DNA from: Bedellia somnulentella
Lineage: Eukaryota; Arthropoda; Insecta; Lepidoptera; Bedelliidae
Length of the DNA stretch: 64,000 bases
Direction: 5' to 3'
Assembly (NCBI GenBank): GCA_963576735.1
Contig: OY755170.1
Span: 25,900,875-25,964,874 of the forward strand
Program-made: the position numbers and the translations under genes
The notes under the pieces: model-generated
Told to the model about the DNA's origin: nothing
The model's database searches: none
The model's input: only the letters and a program-made list of their open reading frames with translations
Part shown: positions 37,501-41,054 of the stretch, piece after piece
Numbering within the stretch: the first letter of the stretch is position 1
How the letters are laid out: each line of letters opens with the position of its first letter

Positions 37501-39331
37501 AGGCCGAGAAGTGAGTACTGAGAATGAATAAATACAAAAAATATATGTTTTACTACAACTACAAATATATCTTTTAACAGGACAAAAAAGATATGAATAT
37601 GAATGACATTGATGTTTTTAATTTATATTTATTAACAACTGGTAGTTTTTTTTATTCTGGTGTTGCATTTATGTTGAAACCTACTAAGAAAATAAACGGG
37701 AGTAAAGAGCTTATTCCATTACACTTTGTCGTTGCTGAATTCAGACGTCCTTCGAAGTTACTGCCGCAGACGCTTGTTATTCCACTACACAAATTTCAGT
37801 TTGAACGTTATTCCACTAGTCTGTATTCAGATTCTGTGGCTTTCAGACGTCTTCATTCAGACAAATGGAATAAGCTCTTAAGTCATCCACTATTAAAAAA
37901 ATGGTAATACGATGTCGTAAATATGCATTTGGTTCAGATAATTCGCTCATCAAATTTTTATTCTAGTTACATTTTCATACCAAGATAAAACTTAAACTAA
38001 CATAGTTAACCAAAAATATTGATTGAGCTGAACTTGCCCTTGCATTCTACTTAATTCGCTAAATCAATATTTTTAAATATTCTTCTAAAATCAAAATATT
38101 TTTTTCTAAGTGGGTTCATTGAATGTGAGAATGATAAATATTGTAAGCTAATTATGTTTTTCTTTTGTACAAAATAATTTATTGATGTTTTTATTTCGCC
38201 TTTTTCGCCATTTTGTTCATATGCTGGGTAATATTTACGTGTATATTAATAATGTTAGATTGGTAACAATTAAACGTGTATATCTACTACATTATGCCTT
38301 TTATTATAAAGTTCAAAACTGTCAGTATCATAGCTAGTACGAACGACCTTTTAACTAGATATCGTGTGGTATAAAACAACCATCTCTTACGCACTTACTT
38401 AGTATCGTATACTGTCAATACTGTCATCTCATTCCAACCGATATCGTGACGATAAAAATGCGCTCGTGCTAGACTTCTGAAGTAAATATGTAGAGATATT
38501 GCAGTAATTTTATTGAGGGGTAAAGTTATAAATTATCAAGAATATAGAAGATATCCTAGTGGTGGCACCAACAGCATCACAAAAAGTAGTTCAATGAAAA
38601 TATTTGAAAGTACTATTTCTTCACGGGATATTTTTTAACTATGGACTTAGTGCTAAAAAAAACAAACCAAAAACCTAGAAAATTATTTGTCCATGATTTA
38701 ATATTTCAGTAGTTCCTAGCAAATGTAATAGCTGTAAATACCTTTGTTGTGCATAATGTTTCGATACATCATTCGCTTCATTCTGTTTGGTTATGTTTTC
38801 TATAAATTTGATGCATCTAGTAATGAATTATCATTAATATCAAAACTGACAATTAATAGTACAGATAAACCAAGCTTTTCATCATTTGGAGTGACTTCTG
38901 GTTTTGACTTGTCGAATTTTTTCATTACTTTATAATGTTATTTTTATAAAGAGATGAGATACACAGAAGGTCTAGATTATCTCAGTACACAGCGGTATTG
39001 TATAATATAACTAAATATATGTTTATCATTGGAATGTTGTGTGTCAGATATGAAAATAAATTGTTACAAATGTCATGAAATCGGATAATGATTTAAAATT
39101 AAAAGTAGTCCTGATATTTTCAGTAACTAATTTGCTTTGGAACATTTATTATTTCGGCCTTTCCTTAGATCTATCCTCTCTCCTAACCCAATAAACGATA
39201 AATTTTCTAACCTTGTTAATATTACGCAGACATTAAACACCATATCGGCTGAGAAGAACTCCACCATCGTATTCCCGTTGCCAATCGACCTAATCACCTA
39301 CTTCTTACGAGCCAAGGAGGCTCGCGAATAA
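4471..39331 (+). CDS. Stomatin-like band 7 (SPFH) membrane protein, seven coding exons
   Basis: Joined exons are 4471-4531, 4749-4861, 18212-18284, 23187-23269, 23885-24144, 33085-33265 and 39230-39331: 873 nt, 290 residues. The protein should be a monotopic, hairpin-inserted membrane scaffold of the stomatin/MEC-2 type that oligomerises in cholesterol-rich membrane and modulates channels (family knowledge). Residues about 36-57 are hydrophobic with a central Pro50, the stomatin hairpin feature. Residues 59-230 are the SPFH core, with [45 protein letters not shown] and [10 protein letters not shown]. An Ala/Glu-rich helix ([18 protein letters not shown]) follows. The C-terminus has [19 protein letters not shown], typical of stomatins. 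Length matches human stomatin (~288). Exons 2-7 are firm; exon 1 rests on phase and splice sites only. Annotated insect relatives are called band 7 protein or Mec2-like; I give no symbol. Confidence 0.92.
4749..4861 (+). CDS. Stomatin-like gene, coding exon 2 (membrane hairpin)
   Basis: The acceptor is a T-run followed by TTTTAG and the donor is AAG before GTAACT. It encodes an acidic linker ([10 protein letters not shown]), then [19 protein letters not shown] and FSFLICFK. This is the hydrophobic intramembrane loop with its conserved proline. Cys33 and Cys56 are candidate palmitoylation sites (inference from the family). It ends in phase 0, matching exon 3. ORFs that run past 4861 are read-through into intron 2. 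Confidence 0.93.
4950..5960. repeat. Degenerate tandem repeat in intron 2
   Basis: The words CCGCGGCAAATAACAAACGT, then TTCAATATGT, then a GTAGC-TAATATTTTGTAAAATC block and an ACCGCTCGCTGTGTTCAG block recur in order at about 4961, 5240, 5515 (partial) and 5738. Units are roughly 250-280 bp and well diverged. The array begins less than 100 bp after exon 2. Confidence 0.6.
6250..6462 (+). repeat. Degenerate family A copy
   Basis: Recognisable by GGGGGCGACTCAGTGAAT, TTGGCTGAGGAATTTCTAAT and AGCTCTGGCTACCC in family order. Confidence 0.55.
6942..7147 (-). repeat. Degenerate family A copy
   Basis: Minus-strand copy: GGGGTAGCCAGAGC, AGTGGGAAAAAGATGGTAAA, and CTATTCTAAGCTGACAC at the element head. 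Many substitutions. Confidence 0.6.
8165..8245 (+). repeat. Possible tRNA-derived SINE remnant
   Basis: A B-box-like word GTAGGTTCGAGACC sits in a short GC-richer patch (8206-8240). There is no clear A box, so this is weak. Confidence 0.25.
8655..8735 (+). repeat. Family B fragment
   Basis: CGTAAAAAGTGGCGGTTGAT, AGTCTCTCCCAATGGGAAAT and a GTATGTATG tail match the family B 3' end. Confidence 0.55.
8767..9026 (+). mobile_element. Family A SINE-like element with target duplication
   Basis: Near full-length copy from GCCGTGTAGTGCCGGC to the TATG tail. The flanks carry the 10-bp repeat GTTATATAAG at 8755-8764 and 9025-9034, showing insertion by target-primed reverse transcription. Confidence 0.88.
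9258..9484 (+). mobile_element. Family A SINE-like element
   Basis: Subtype with TGCCGGCTTAGAATGTCACT and CCACGGGTGTCG. It has a small internal deletion in the GGGCTTTT/GGGCGATG part. It ends ...GGCCGTGAGTATATG. Confidence 0.8.
9508..9743 (-). mobile_element. Family A SINE-like element
   Basis: Minus-strand copy of the TCGGCTTAGAATAGCACTA subtype. Its tail faces the tail of the preceding plus-strand copy. Confidence 0.85.
10014..10130 (-). repeat. Degenerate family B fragment
   Basis: CCATTGAGGTAGGCAGAG matches the family B minus-strand word CCATTGGAGTAGGCAGAG; the rest is decayed. Confidence 0.35.
10510..10585 (+). repeat. Family B fragment ending in a perfect palindrome
   Basis: AAGTGGCAATCTACAGTCTC, CCCAATGAGAATTGAGGGCG, then an exact inverted copy of the last 16 bases (10550-10565 against 10570-10585) with a 4-nt loop. 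Confidence 0.5.
12385..12515 (+). repeat. Degenerate family A copy
   Basis: Recognised by CATAAGTGGTTGACAAATTT and GACTACCACTTTTTGGGATT leading into the shared microsatellite. It meets the minus copy at 12517 tail to tail. Confidence 0.5.
12517..12760 (-). mobile_element. Family A SINE-like element
   Basis: Near full-length minus-strand copy, GCCGGC / CCACGGGTGTCG subtype, with a GGGAAATATAGCCGTGAG 3' end like the copy at 21388. Confidence 0.85.
12880..13000 (-). repeat. Degenerate family B fragment
   Basis: TTCCCATTGGAGTAGGCAGA and a downstream CATTTTCTTTTATTCT string parallel the better minus copy at 17020-17170. Confidence 0.5.
13455..13515 (-). repeat. tRNA-like SINE head fragment
   Basis: On the minus strand GATTTGGCGGTTAAGTGCTC resembles an A-box region and GGGTTTGATGCCC a B box. 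It is short and decayed. Confidence 0.35.
14842..15067 (+). repeat. Unclassified interspersed repeat, copy 1
   Basis: GCGGAAACCCAACGTAGTTC, then TGTCCCTACGCCCTTATTGGTT-like text and TTCTCTATGA, also found in order at about 34427-35107. The second copy is interrupted by a MITE-like insert. The pairing shows both are one family of unknown class. Confidence 0.55.
15068..15207. mobile_element. MITE-like inverted-repeat element (140 bp)
   Basis: Arms of about 55 bp: ACGCCCGATTTCTGAATTGA at the left end and its exact reverse complement at the right, with few internal mismatches. The loop is about 30 bp. Target duplication is ambiguous (TA-like). Confidence 0.65.
15757..15852 (+). repeat. Family B fragment
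   Basis: GTTTGCCAGGATCGTAAAAA, GTAGTCTTTGCCTACCCCAA, TGGCGTGAGTGTATGTATGT: one of the clearest family B 3' ends. Confidence 0.65.
16111..16364 (+). mobile_element. Family A SINE-like element
   Basis: Near full-length copy of the GTCGGCTTAGAATAGCACTA subtype with a GTATGTATGTATG tail. It is directly followed by a family C SINE. Confidence 0.85.
16365..16682 (+). mobile_element. Family C tRNA-derived SINE
   Basis: The head has TTAGTGGTTAGAACATGCGC (A-box region) and CGGTTCCATCCCTG (B box), then the family body to GTCGTGAACGTTT. It is inserted at the tail of the family A copy. Confidence 0.75.
17020..17170 (-). repeat. Family B fragment
   Basis: Minus-strand copy extending further 5' than most: CTCACGCCGTTAGTGCCCAT, GGCAAACCTCTCTAGCTTCA, TTCACATCCATCAATCTTTT. 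No ORF is preserved. Confidence 0.6.
17513..17766 (+). mobile_element. Family A SINE-like element
   Basis: Subtype with AACACTACCCCATTTCTACC and CGTGGGTGAT. The word ACACATGTAA occurs at 17492-17501 and 17768-17777, a probable target duplication. Confidence 0.85.
17822..18024 (+). mobile_element. Family A SINE-like element, older copy
   Basis: Head-truncated: begins at TTACCCCTTTCTACCCACGG and ends GGCCGTAAGTATATGTATGT. Internal deletion around the AGGCGACTAAGGG word. Confidence 0.75.
18060..18160 (-). repeat. tRNA-derived SINE head
   Basis: Minus strand: CATGGCCAAGTGGTTAGGTG (A-box region) and GCAGGTTTGAACCCGCTGCG (B box). It lies about 50 bp upstream of exon 3. Confidence 0.55.
18212..18284 (+). 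CDS. Stomatin-like gene, coding exon 3
   Basis: The acceptor is ATGTGACAG and the donor is CCCG before GTATGT. It encodes [20 protein letters not shown] then AKGP, the start of the SPFH core, and leaves one base for the split Gly codon completed by exon 4. The match to the stomatin signature [12 protein letters not shown] is unmistakable. The exon sits between a tRNA-like SINE head upstream and a family A insertion 42 bp downstream. Confidence 0.95.
18326..18574 (+). mobile_element. Family A SINE-like element
   Basis: Near full-length copy of the GTCGGCTTAGAATAGCACTA subtype, starting 42 bp into intron 3. Confidence 0.85.
18575..19439. other. Intron 3 sequence, nothing recognised
   Basis: No repeat match or exon-like signal seen here. 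Confidence 0.5.
19440..19560 (-). repeat. Family B fragment
   Basis: TGTTCCCATGAGGTCGGCAG, ACTATCGATCGCTACTTTGC, ATCCTGACAAATATCTCAAA on the plus strand is the reverse complement of the family B end. Confidence 0.6.
19578..19746 (-). mobile_element. Family A SINE-like element, 5'-truncated
   Basis: Carries the tail half (ACTCACGGCTATAAATCCCT to CGCATCGCCCAAAAATCCC) but lacks the CGGCTTAGAAT head. Confidence 0.8.
20312..20437 (-). repeat. Family A head fragment
   Basis: Carries only the head half: CCAACCGCAACGC, CCTCTTACGAACACCC, AGTGGGGTAGTGCTAATTCT, GCTGACACTA. Confidence 0.7.
20438..21080. other. Intron 3 sequence, nothing recognised
   Basis: No repeat match or exon-like signal. Confidence 0.5.
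21081..21236 (+). repeat. Family A head fragment
   Basis: GTCGGCTTAGAATAGCACTA through GGTTGGAGACCCATCACC, then the match stops at about 21236. Confidence 0.75.
21388..21637 (+). mobile_element. Family A SINE-like element with 12-bp target duplication
   Basis: Full copy flanked by TAATACAACCAA at 21373-21384 and 21636-21647. The duplication abuts the TATG tail on the right and a GTT on the left, suggesting the element starts GTTGCCGTGTAGTG. Confidence 0.92.
21690..21835 (+). repeat. Very degenerate family A copy
   Basis: GGATGATGTGGCTGGAAACC, CCTTACTTAACTT and CTGCCTATCCCCGCTTGAGA track the family consensus in order. Confidence 0.4.
22562..22790. repeat. Direct duplication, ~120 bp unit x2
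   Basis: TTAACATTCATTTAAACTTT and ACTGCACGTCAAA recur 120 bp apart with about 80% identity by eye. Not otherwise recognised. Confidence 0.7.
23085..23145 (+). repeat. Family B fragment
   Basis: TTTGTCAGGGTCGTACAAAG, then TATAGTCTCTGCCCACCC. It lies 42 bp before exon 4. Confidence 0.5.
23187..23269 (+). CDS. Stomatin-like gene, coding exon 4
   Basis: The acceptor is TTGTTTTAG and the donor is CAAGAA before GTAAGT. It completes the split Gly, then encodes [20 protein letters not shown] and YDVPPQE. This is the highly conserved FFILPC / PPQE stretch of stomatin SPFH domains. It ends on a codon boundary, in phase with exon 5. Confidence 0.95.
23334..23587 (+). mobile_element. Family A SINE-like element with 13-bp target duplication
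   Basis: The word TATGAATATTATA lies at 23321-23333 and 23584-23596. The recognisable head (GCTGTGTAGTGTCGGC) starts at 23343. The element lies within the short 615-bp intron 4 and makes up over a third of it. Confidence 0.9.
23885..24144 (+). CDS. Stomatin-like gene, coding exon 5 (SPFH core)
   Basis: The acceptor is CAATAG and the donor is GAAGT before GTAAGT. It encodes 86 residues beginning [20 protein letters not shown], through [20 protein letters not shown], and ending [10 protein letters not shown] plus two bases of a Val codon. It is the largest and most conserved exon and carries most of the band 7 fold. Codons are GC-rich against the AT-rich introns. Exon 6 completes the Val. Confidence 0.96.
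24310..26451. mobile_element. Foldback DNA transposon with 121-bp TIRs and 8-bp TSD
   Basis: The terminal arms 24310-24430 and 26331-26451 are inverted copies, essentially perfect. They start CGTCTAGTCCGTTCTGTCCT and end with its reverse complement. The flanks are ATACTTTT at 24302-24309 and 26452-26459, an 8-bp target duplication (9 if the next C is counted). Each arm contains two smaller hairpins: CCGTTCTGTCCTACCG with its inverse, and AGTCCGTTCTGTTCGAC with its inverse. No transposase ORF is seen, so it is non-autonomous. An 8-bp duplication fits hAT- or Merlin-like cut-and-paste elements, but the ends are not diagnostic. It is interrupted by a second element at 24725-25597. Confidence 0.9.
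24725..25597. mobile_element. Nested foldback element with 373-bp arms and 9-bp TSD
   Basis: The arms 24725-25097 and 25225-25597 are reverse complements; I noted only one mismatch by eye (C/T near the TAGTTCCAAAT word). The loop is 127 bp. The ends read GTGTGCCTACACTCAGCGGG. CTTGATAGC occurs directly outside at 24716-24724 and 25598-25606, a 9-bp target duplication within the outer element. Very long arms plus 9-bp duplications are typical of Mutator-like foldback elements (inference). There is no ORF of transposase size. Confidence 0.9.
26664..26729 (+). CDS. Candidate cassette exon of the stomatin-like gene
   Basis: A GC-rich 66-nt block stands out in AT-rich intron 5. It is bounded by a TTTATTTGTTTAG acceptor (with a second TAG three bases on) and a TCGTGT/GTAAGT donor. 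Spliced between exons 5 and 6 it keeps phase 2 on both sides and has no stop in that frame. It would add 22 residues rich in Pro, Arg and Leu ([20 protein letters not shown]...). The insertion point follows residue 196, in the conserved VERVE-KDVRLP stretch, so inclusion would disturb the SPFH domain. It may be an alternative exon, a relic, or coincidence. Another frame is also open. Confidence 0.4.
26730..29207. other. Intron 5 sequence with a tRNA-like SINE head and small hairpin
   Basis: Positions 27068-27148 on the minus strand carry AGCCGTGGCCGAGTGGATAG and GCGGGTTAGATCCCCG, a tRNA-derived SINE head. About 27707-27745 is a scrap of the family C tail. Positions 28985-29005 and 29035-29055 form a 21-bp inverted repeat with one mismatch. 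ORFs at 28121-28403 on both strands look fortuitous. Confidence 0.45.
29209..29460 (+). mobile_element. Family A SINE-like element with 11-bp target duplication
   Basis: ATACTGGAATA is at 29198-29208 and 29459-29469. Subtype with AACACTACCCCATTTCTACC / CGTGGGTGATCG, the same as 17513. Confidence 0.92.
29865..30000 (+). repeat. Very degenerate family A copy
   Basis: TAACACTAGCCCGTTTCTTG and GCTTGGCGATGTAGTCTCTT fit the consensus order. Weak. Confidence 0.35.
30420..30700 (+). repeat. GC-hairpin block with TTAGG run
   Basis: Two strong hairpins occur: 30508-30530 (GCAGGGGGGC, AGAG-type loop, GCCCCCCTGC region) and 30543-30558 (GGGGGC, GAAA loop, GCCCCC). They are followed by TTAGGTTAGGTTAGGTTAG at 30590-30608 and then a CGAGCGAGCGTAGCGCAGCG block. 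This composition is unlike the surrounding intron and is probably part of a mobile element whose ends I cannot fix. Confidence 0.5.
31135..31371 (+). mobile_element. Family A SINE-like element
   Basis: GCTGTGTAGTGTCGGCTTAG to GCCGTGAGTATATGTATG; a ~20-bp deletion in the CCTTTATTTTACC part. An older fragment of the same head precedes it at about 31035-31130. Confidence 0.85.
31865..31935 (-). repeat. Possible LINE ORF2 C-terminal fragment
   Basis: The minus strand reads [20 protein letters not shown] then VP and a stop, like the DRxxWRxLV end of many insect LINE ORF2 proteins. It is GC-rich in an AT-rich intron and has no RT remnant beside it. A minus-strand exon (acceptor TTATAG, donor CTG/GTGAGT) is an alternative reading. 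Confidence 0.35.
31936..33084. other. Intron 5 sequence, nothing recognised
   Basis: AT-rich. The ORF at 32392-32634 has no recognisable motif or splice context. Confidence 0.5.
33085..33265 (+). CDS. Stomatin-like gene, coding exon 6
   Basis: The acceptor is ATATTGTAG and the donor is TTGCAG before GTATTG. It completes the Val codon, then encodes [20 protein letters not shown] and on through [20 protein letters not shown] to [11 protein letters not shown]. The Ala/Glu/Arg-rich stretch is the alpha-helical segment that drives stomatin oligomerisation (family knowledge). It ends on a codon boundary, in phase with exon 7. Confidence 0.95.
33523..33766 (-). mobile_element. Family A SINE-like element
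   Basis: Near full-length minus copy, subtype with AGTGCTATTCTAAGCCGACA at its head. Confidence 0.85.
33812..34040 (-). mobile_element. Family A SINE-like element, older copy
   Basis: In tandem with the previous copy in the same orientation; GTAGGTAGAAAGTGGTAGTG head is diverged. Confidence 0.75.
34427..35107 (+). repeat. Unclassified interspersed repeat, copy 2, with MITE-like insert
   Basis: GCGGAAACCTGACGTAGCTC to TTCTCTATGACTTCATTC matches 14842-15067. It is split by an insert at 34455-34923 with inverted ends CGGTATGCAAAGTTTT, flanked by AATT. The uninterrupted first copy shows the empty site approximately. Confidence 0.6.
35331..35945. mobile_element. Foldback element with ~210-bp arms
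   Basis: The left arm (about 35333-35541) and right arm (about 35732-35945) are inverted copies. Key words: AACAAAAAGAAAACCGACTT, CAATCTAGTACTAAAAAGTA, CACGCGTGAGTTCAACCTAC and CGGTGCCAG. Several mismatches and small indels. The loop is about 190 bp. A minus-strand ORF of 104 codons (35149-35463) lies partly in the arm and is probably meaningless. Confidence 0.7.
36138..36312 (-). repeat. Family C SINE fragment
   Basis: CTCACGCCGAATATCCCTGA, TTCTGAATATCACGTGACAT and GGGCAGGCCTATCGGCGTTT are the family C tail half in reverse. Confidence 0.7.
36588..36838 (+). repeat. Common lepidopteran-type repeat 3' end
   Basis: TCGATTTCTCCAGGATCCCA, GGCGAACAAACAT-like text, an (AT)n run at 36768-36790, then CCGGTCGAATTGAGAACACT and TTTTTGAAGTCGGTTAAAAA. 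A sister fragment of the front part is at about 36318-36365. I recall this ending as widespread in Lepidoptera but cannot name the family. Confidence 0.5.
36960..37050 (-). repeat. Family B fragment
   Basis: CACTCACACCATTAGTTCCC, TAGGTAGAGACTATCAATAG, TGCGATCCTGGCAAACCTAT on the plus strand. Confidence 0.6.
37051..39229. other. Intron 6 distal part; one possible MITE
   Basis: At 37706-37722 and 37864-37880, GAGCTTATTCCATT and its inverse bound a ~175-bp segment, possibly a MITE. It makes the 104-codon ORF at 37593-37907 suspect. Nothing else is recognised. Confidence 0.4.
39230..39331 (+). CDS. Stomatin-like gene, terminal coding exon 7
   Basis: The acceptor is ATTACGCAG. It encodes [20 protein letters not shown] then [13 protein letters not shown] and a TAA stop at 39329-39331. 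[14 protein letters not shown] is the near-invariant C-terminal stomatin signature, implicated in oligomerisation and raft association in vertebrates. The tail is only a few residues past this motif, as in short stomatins. Confidence 0.95.
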   Translation, partial: TLNTISAEKNSTIVFPLPIDLITYFLRAKEARE

Positions 39332-39645
39332 TGCGTAGGATCGATTACTGCACCGAGGATTACATTGGTGGGTGCAAGTCAGACATCGAGATGCAGTGCT
39401 ACCATCAGCGGCGGCTCCGCTACGGAGATTTTGTCTAATTTCATCGTAAAGCTAAGTCACATTTTCTTTTAATTTTGTAAACTCCGATAAAAATTGTATC
39501 TGTGATTTAACTATGTAAATTTGTATGACAATCTGATGACATTAGGCATGATGAGATTTTAACAACAATGAAATGGAAATTAACTGGGTTTTGTCTAATT
39601 GATTTAAGAACAATATTTCAGAATTGGAAATATAATAATGCTGGA

Positions 39646-40017
39646 AAGCAACCGTGATAGCCCAGTGGGTAGAACACTCGGTTATCGTGCAAGCGACTAG
39701 TGTTCAAATCCTGGGTCGGGCCTACACCAATTTGTCTTTTCTAAAGACATATGTGTGGTTAATTTATCATGGTTGTTAACGGTGAGGGAAAACATCGTGA
39801 GGAAACCCACATGGCTGAGTTGTACTTAGTCATGTGACAGTGTATTCGTACAAAACGGCGATAGGCCTGCCCCCTATCACGTGAGTACACTGTCCATGCA
39901 AAACGTGGGTACGCTGAACACCAGGTGACAAAGTCACGTGATGTTCAGAAGTATTAGTACCTCTGCCAACCCCTTCGGGGATATTCGGCGTGAACGTTTA
40001 TGTTTTTATGTTCTGTT
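39646..40017 (+). mobile_element. Family C tRNA-derived SINE, full length, 13-bp TSD
   Basis: Flanked by TAATAATGCTGGA at 39633-39645 and 40018-40030. The head has a perfect A box (TAGCCCAGTGG, 39658-39668) and a good B box (TGTTCAAATCC, 39701-39711), so it derives from a tRNA and Pol III could transcribe it. The body ends CGGGGATATTCGGCGTGAAC, followed by a T-rich tail. Best reference copy in the window. Confidence 0.93.
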
Positions 40018-40152
40018 TAATAATGCTGGATGTCATCAGAAATTTGTCAAAGTTGTTTTAGGATATACACCATAATATTGTAATCGATTTAACATGTAAA
40101 AGTTGTGCGGTGAGCAGCTTCTTCTCTCTATATACTTCACCTTTAGCGACAG

Positions 40153-40158
40153 AATAAA
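40153..40158 (+). terminator. Candidate polyadenylation signal AATAAA
   Basis: First canonical AATAAA downstream of the stop codon. A second (CTTAATAAAC) follows about 30 bp later. Position only; cleavage not shown. Confidence 0.3.
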
Positions 40159-40960
40159 ATGCACTTTTAAGATTAATTTTGACTTAATAAACAAACAACA
40201 ATTATTATTATTCTATTCAATGACCTTAATTTTACTTTCGCAAAACCTTAAGATATTGTTTCGGGGATAAAATGGTGTGTGTACGCCATTTGATTAATGA
40301 GACCAAATTTATCAATATGCCAATTAAATATTGATAAATCTTCTATTTTATTTTTGATCTTCTTATTTTGAACTTCTTTCTTTATAATAATACTACATTT
40401 ACTTACTACTTTACTTACATACTGATACATTTCTTTAATTTTTACTACGATATTTTAGCCCCATTGTTCTTATAATATTTTTGTTTGTGTGTAAACGTTC
40501 GAAACAAATCAAATAAACAAATTCTATAACCCATCTATTTCTCTAATCGGAGGAGGCACGCAAACGTAAACTATCATCGTCTTTAAATTTCTCTAATTAT
40601 ATCATTAATCAATAATATAATTAACTAACTCTAAATTAACCATAGCATAAGATTTTATCAAGCTTATAGGTATAATATCATAGGTTAAGATAGTTATAAA
40701 TCTTTCATTCTAAACAAACATTAGTAATTAGATAAAAATAACTCTCCATAAATATATAAAAAAATACGTGTTAGGCTACACTTAGTAATATATCAATATC
40801 GTAAGTCTATTTAAAACAACCTACTCCTCAAAAGCAAACGAAATTCAACGATCAGCTAAAGTATATTAGATTGCATCGGCAGATAGCATTCTAAAATACT
40901 CGTGGAAAGTAATGACAACAAAGCTAGGCGTCTTTTCCCTGATGAACTCGTTTGCTCATA
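40159..40960. other. AT-rich DNA, nothing recognised
   Basis: No gene or repeat signal; the 60-codon minus ORF at 40248-40430 is AT-driven. Confidence 0.5.
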
Positions 40961-41036
40961 GCTGTGTAGTGACGGCTTAGAATTTCACTACCCCATCACT
41001 AACCCTGGGTGTCGTAAAAAGCGACTAATGGTGTCA
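40961..41036 (+). repeat. Family A head fragment
   Basis: GCTGTGTAGTGACGGCTTAG through AAAAAGCGACTAATGGTGTC, abutting the tandem array that follows. Confidence 0.7.
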
Positions 41037-41054
41037 CCAGTGGTTGGGCAGCTG

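Larger units (their letters stand above)
39332..40158 (+). other. Probable 3' UTR of the stomatin-like gene
   Basis: The first ~110 bases are GC-richer than the surroundings and hold a small ORF overlapping the stop (39331-39438). A full-length family C SINE sits within the region. The first AATAAA after the stop is at 40153-40158 (AGAATAAAATGC). Whether the transcript reaches it or ends earlier is not visible. Confidence 0.4.

Noticed and set aside
37593..37907. 104-codon plus-strand ORF as a gene
   Set aside because: Its 3' part lies in an inverted-repeat segment (37706-37880), it sits in intron 6, and no family or splice context is seen.
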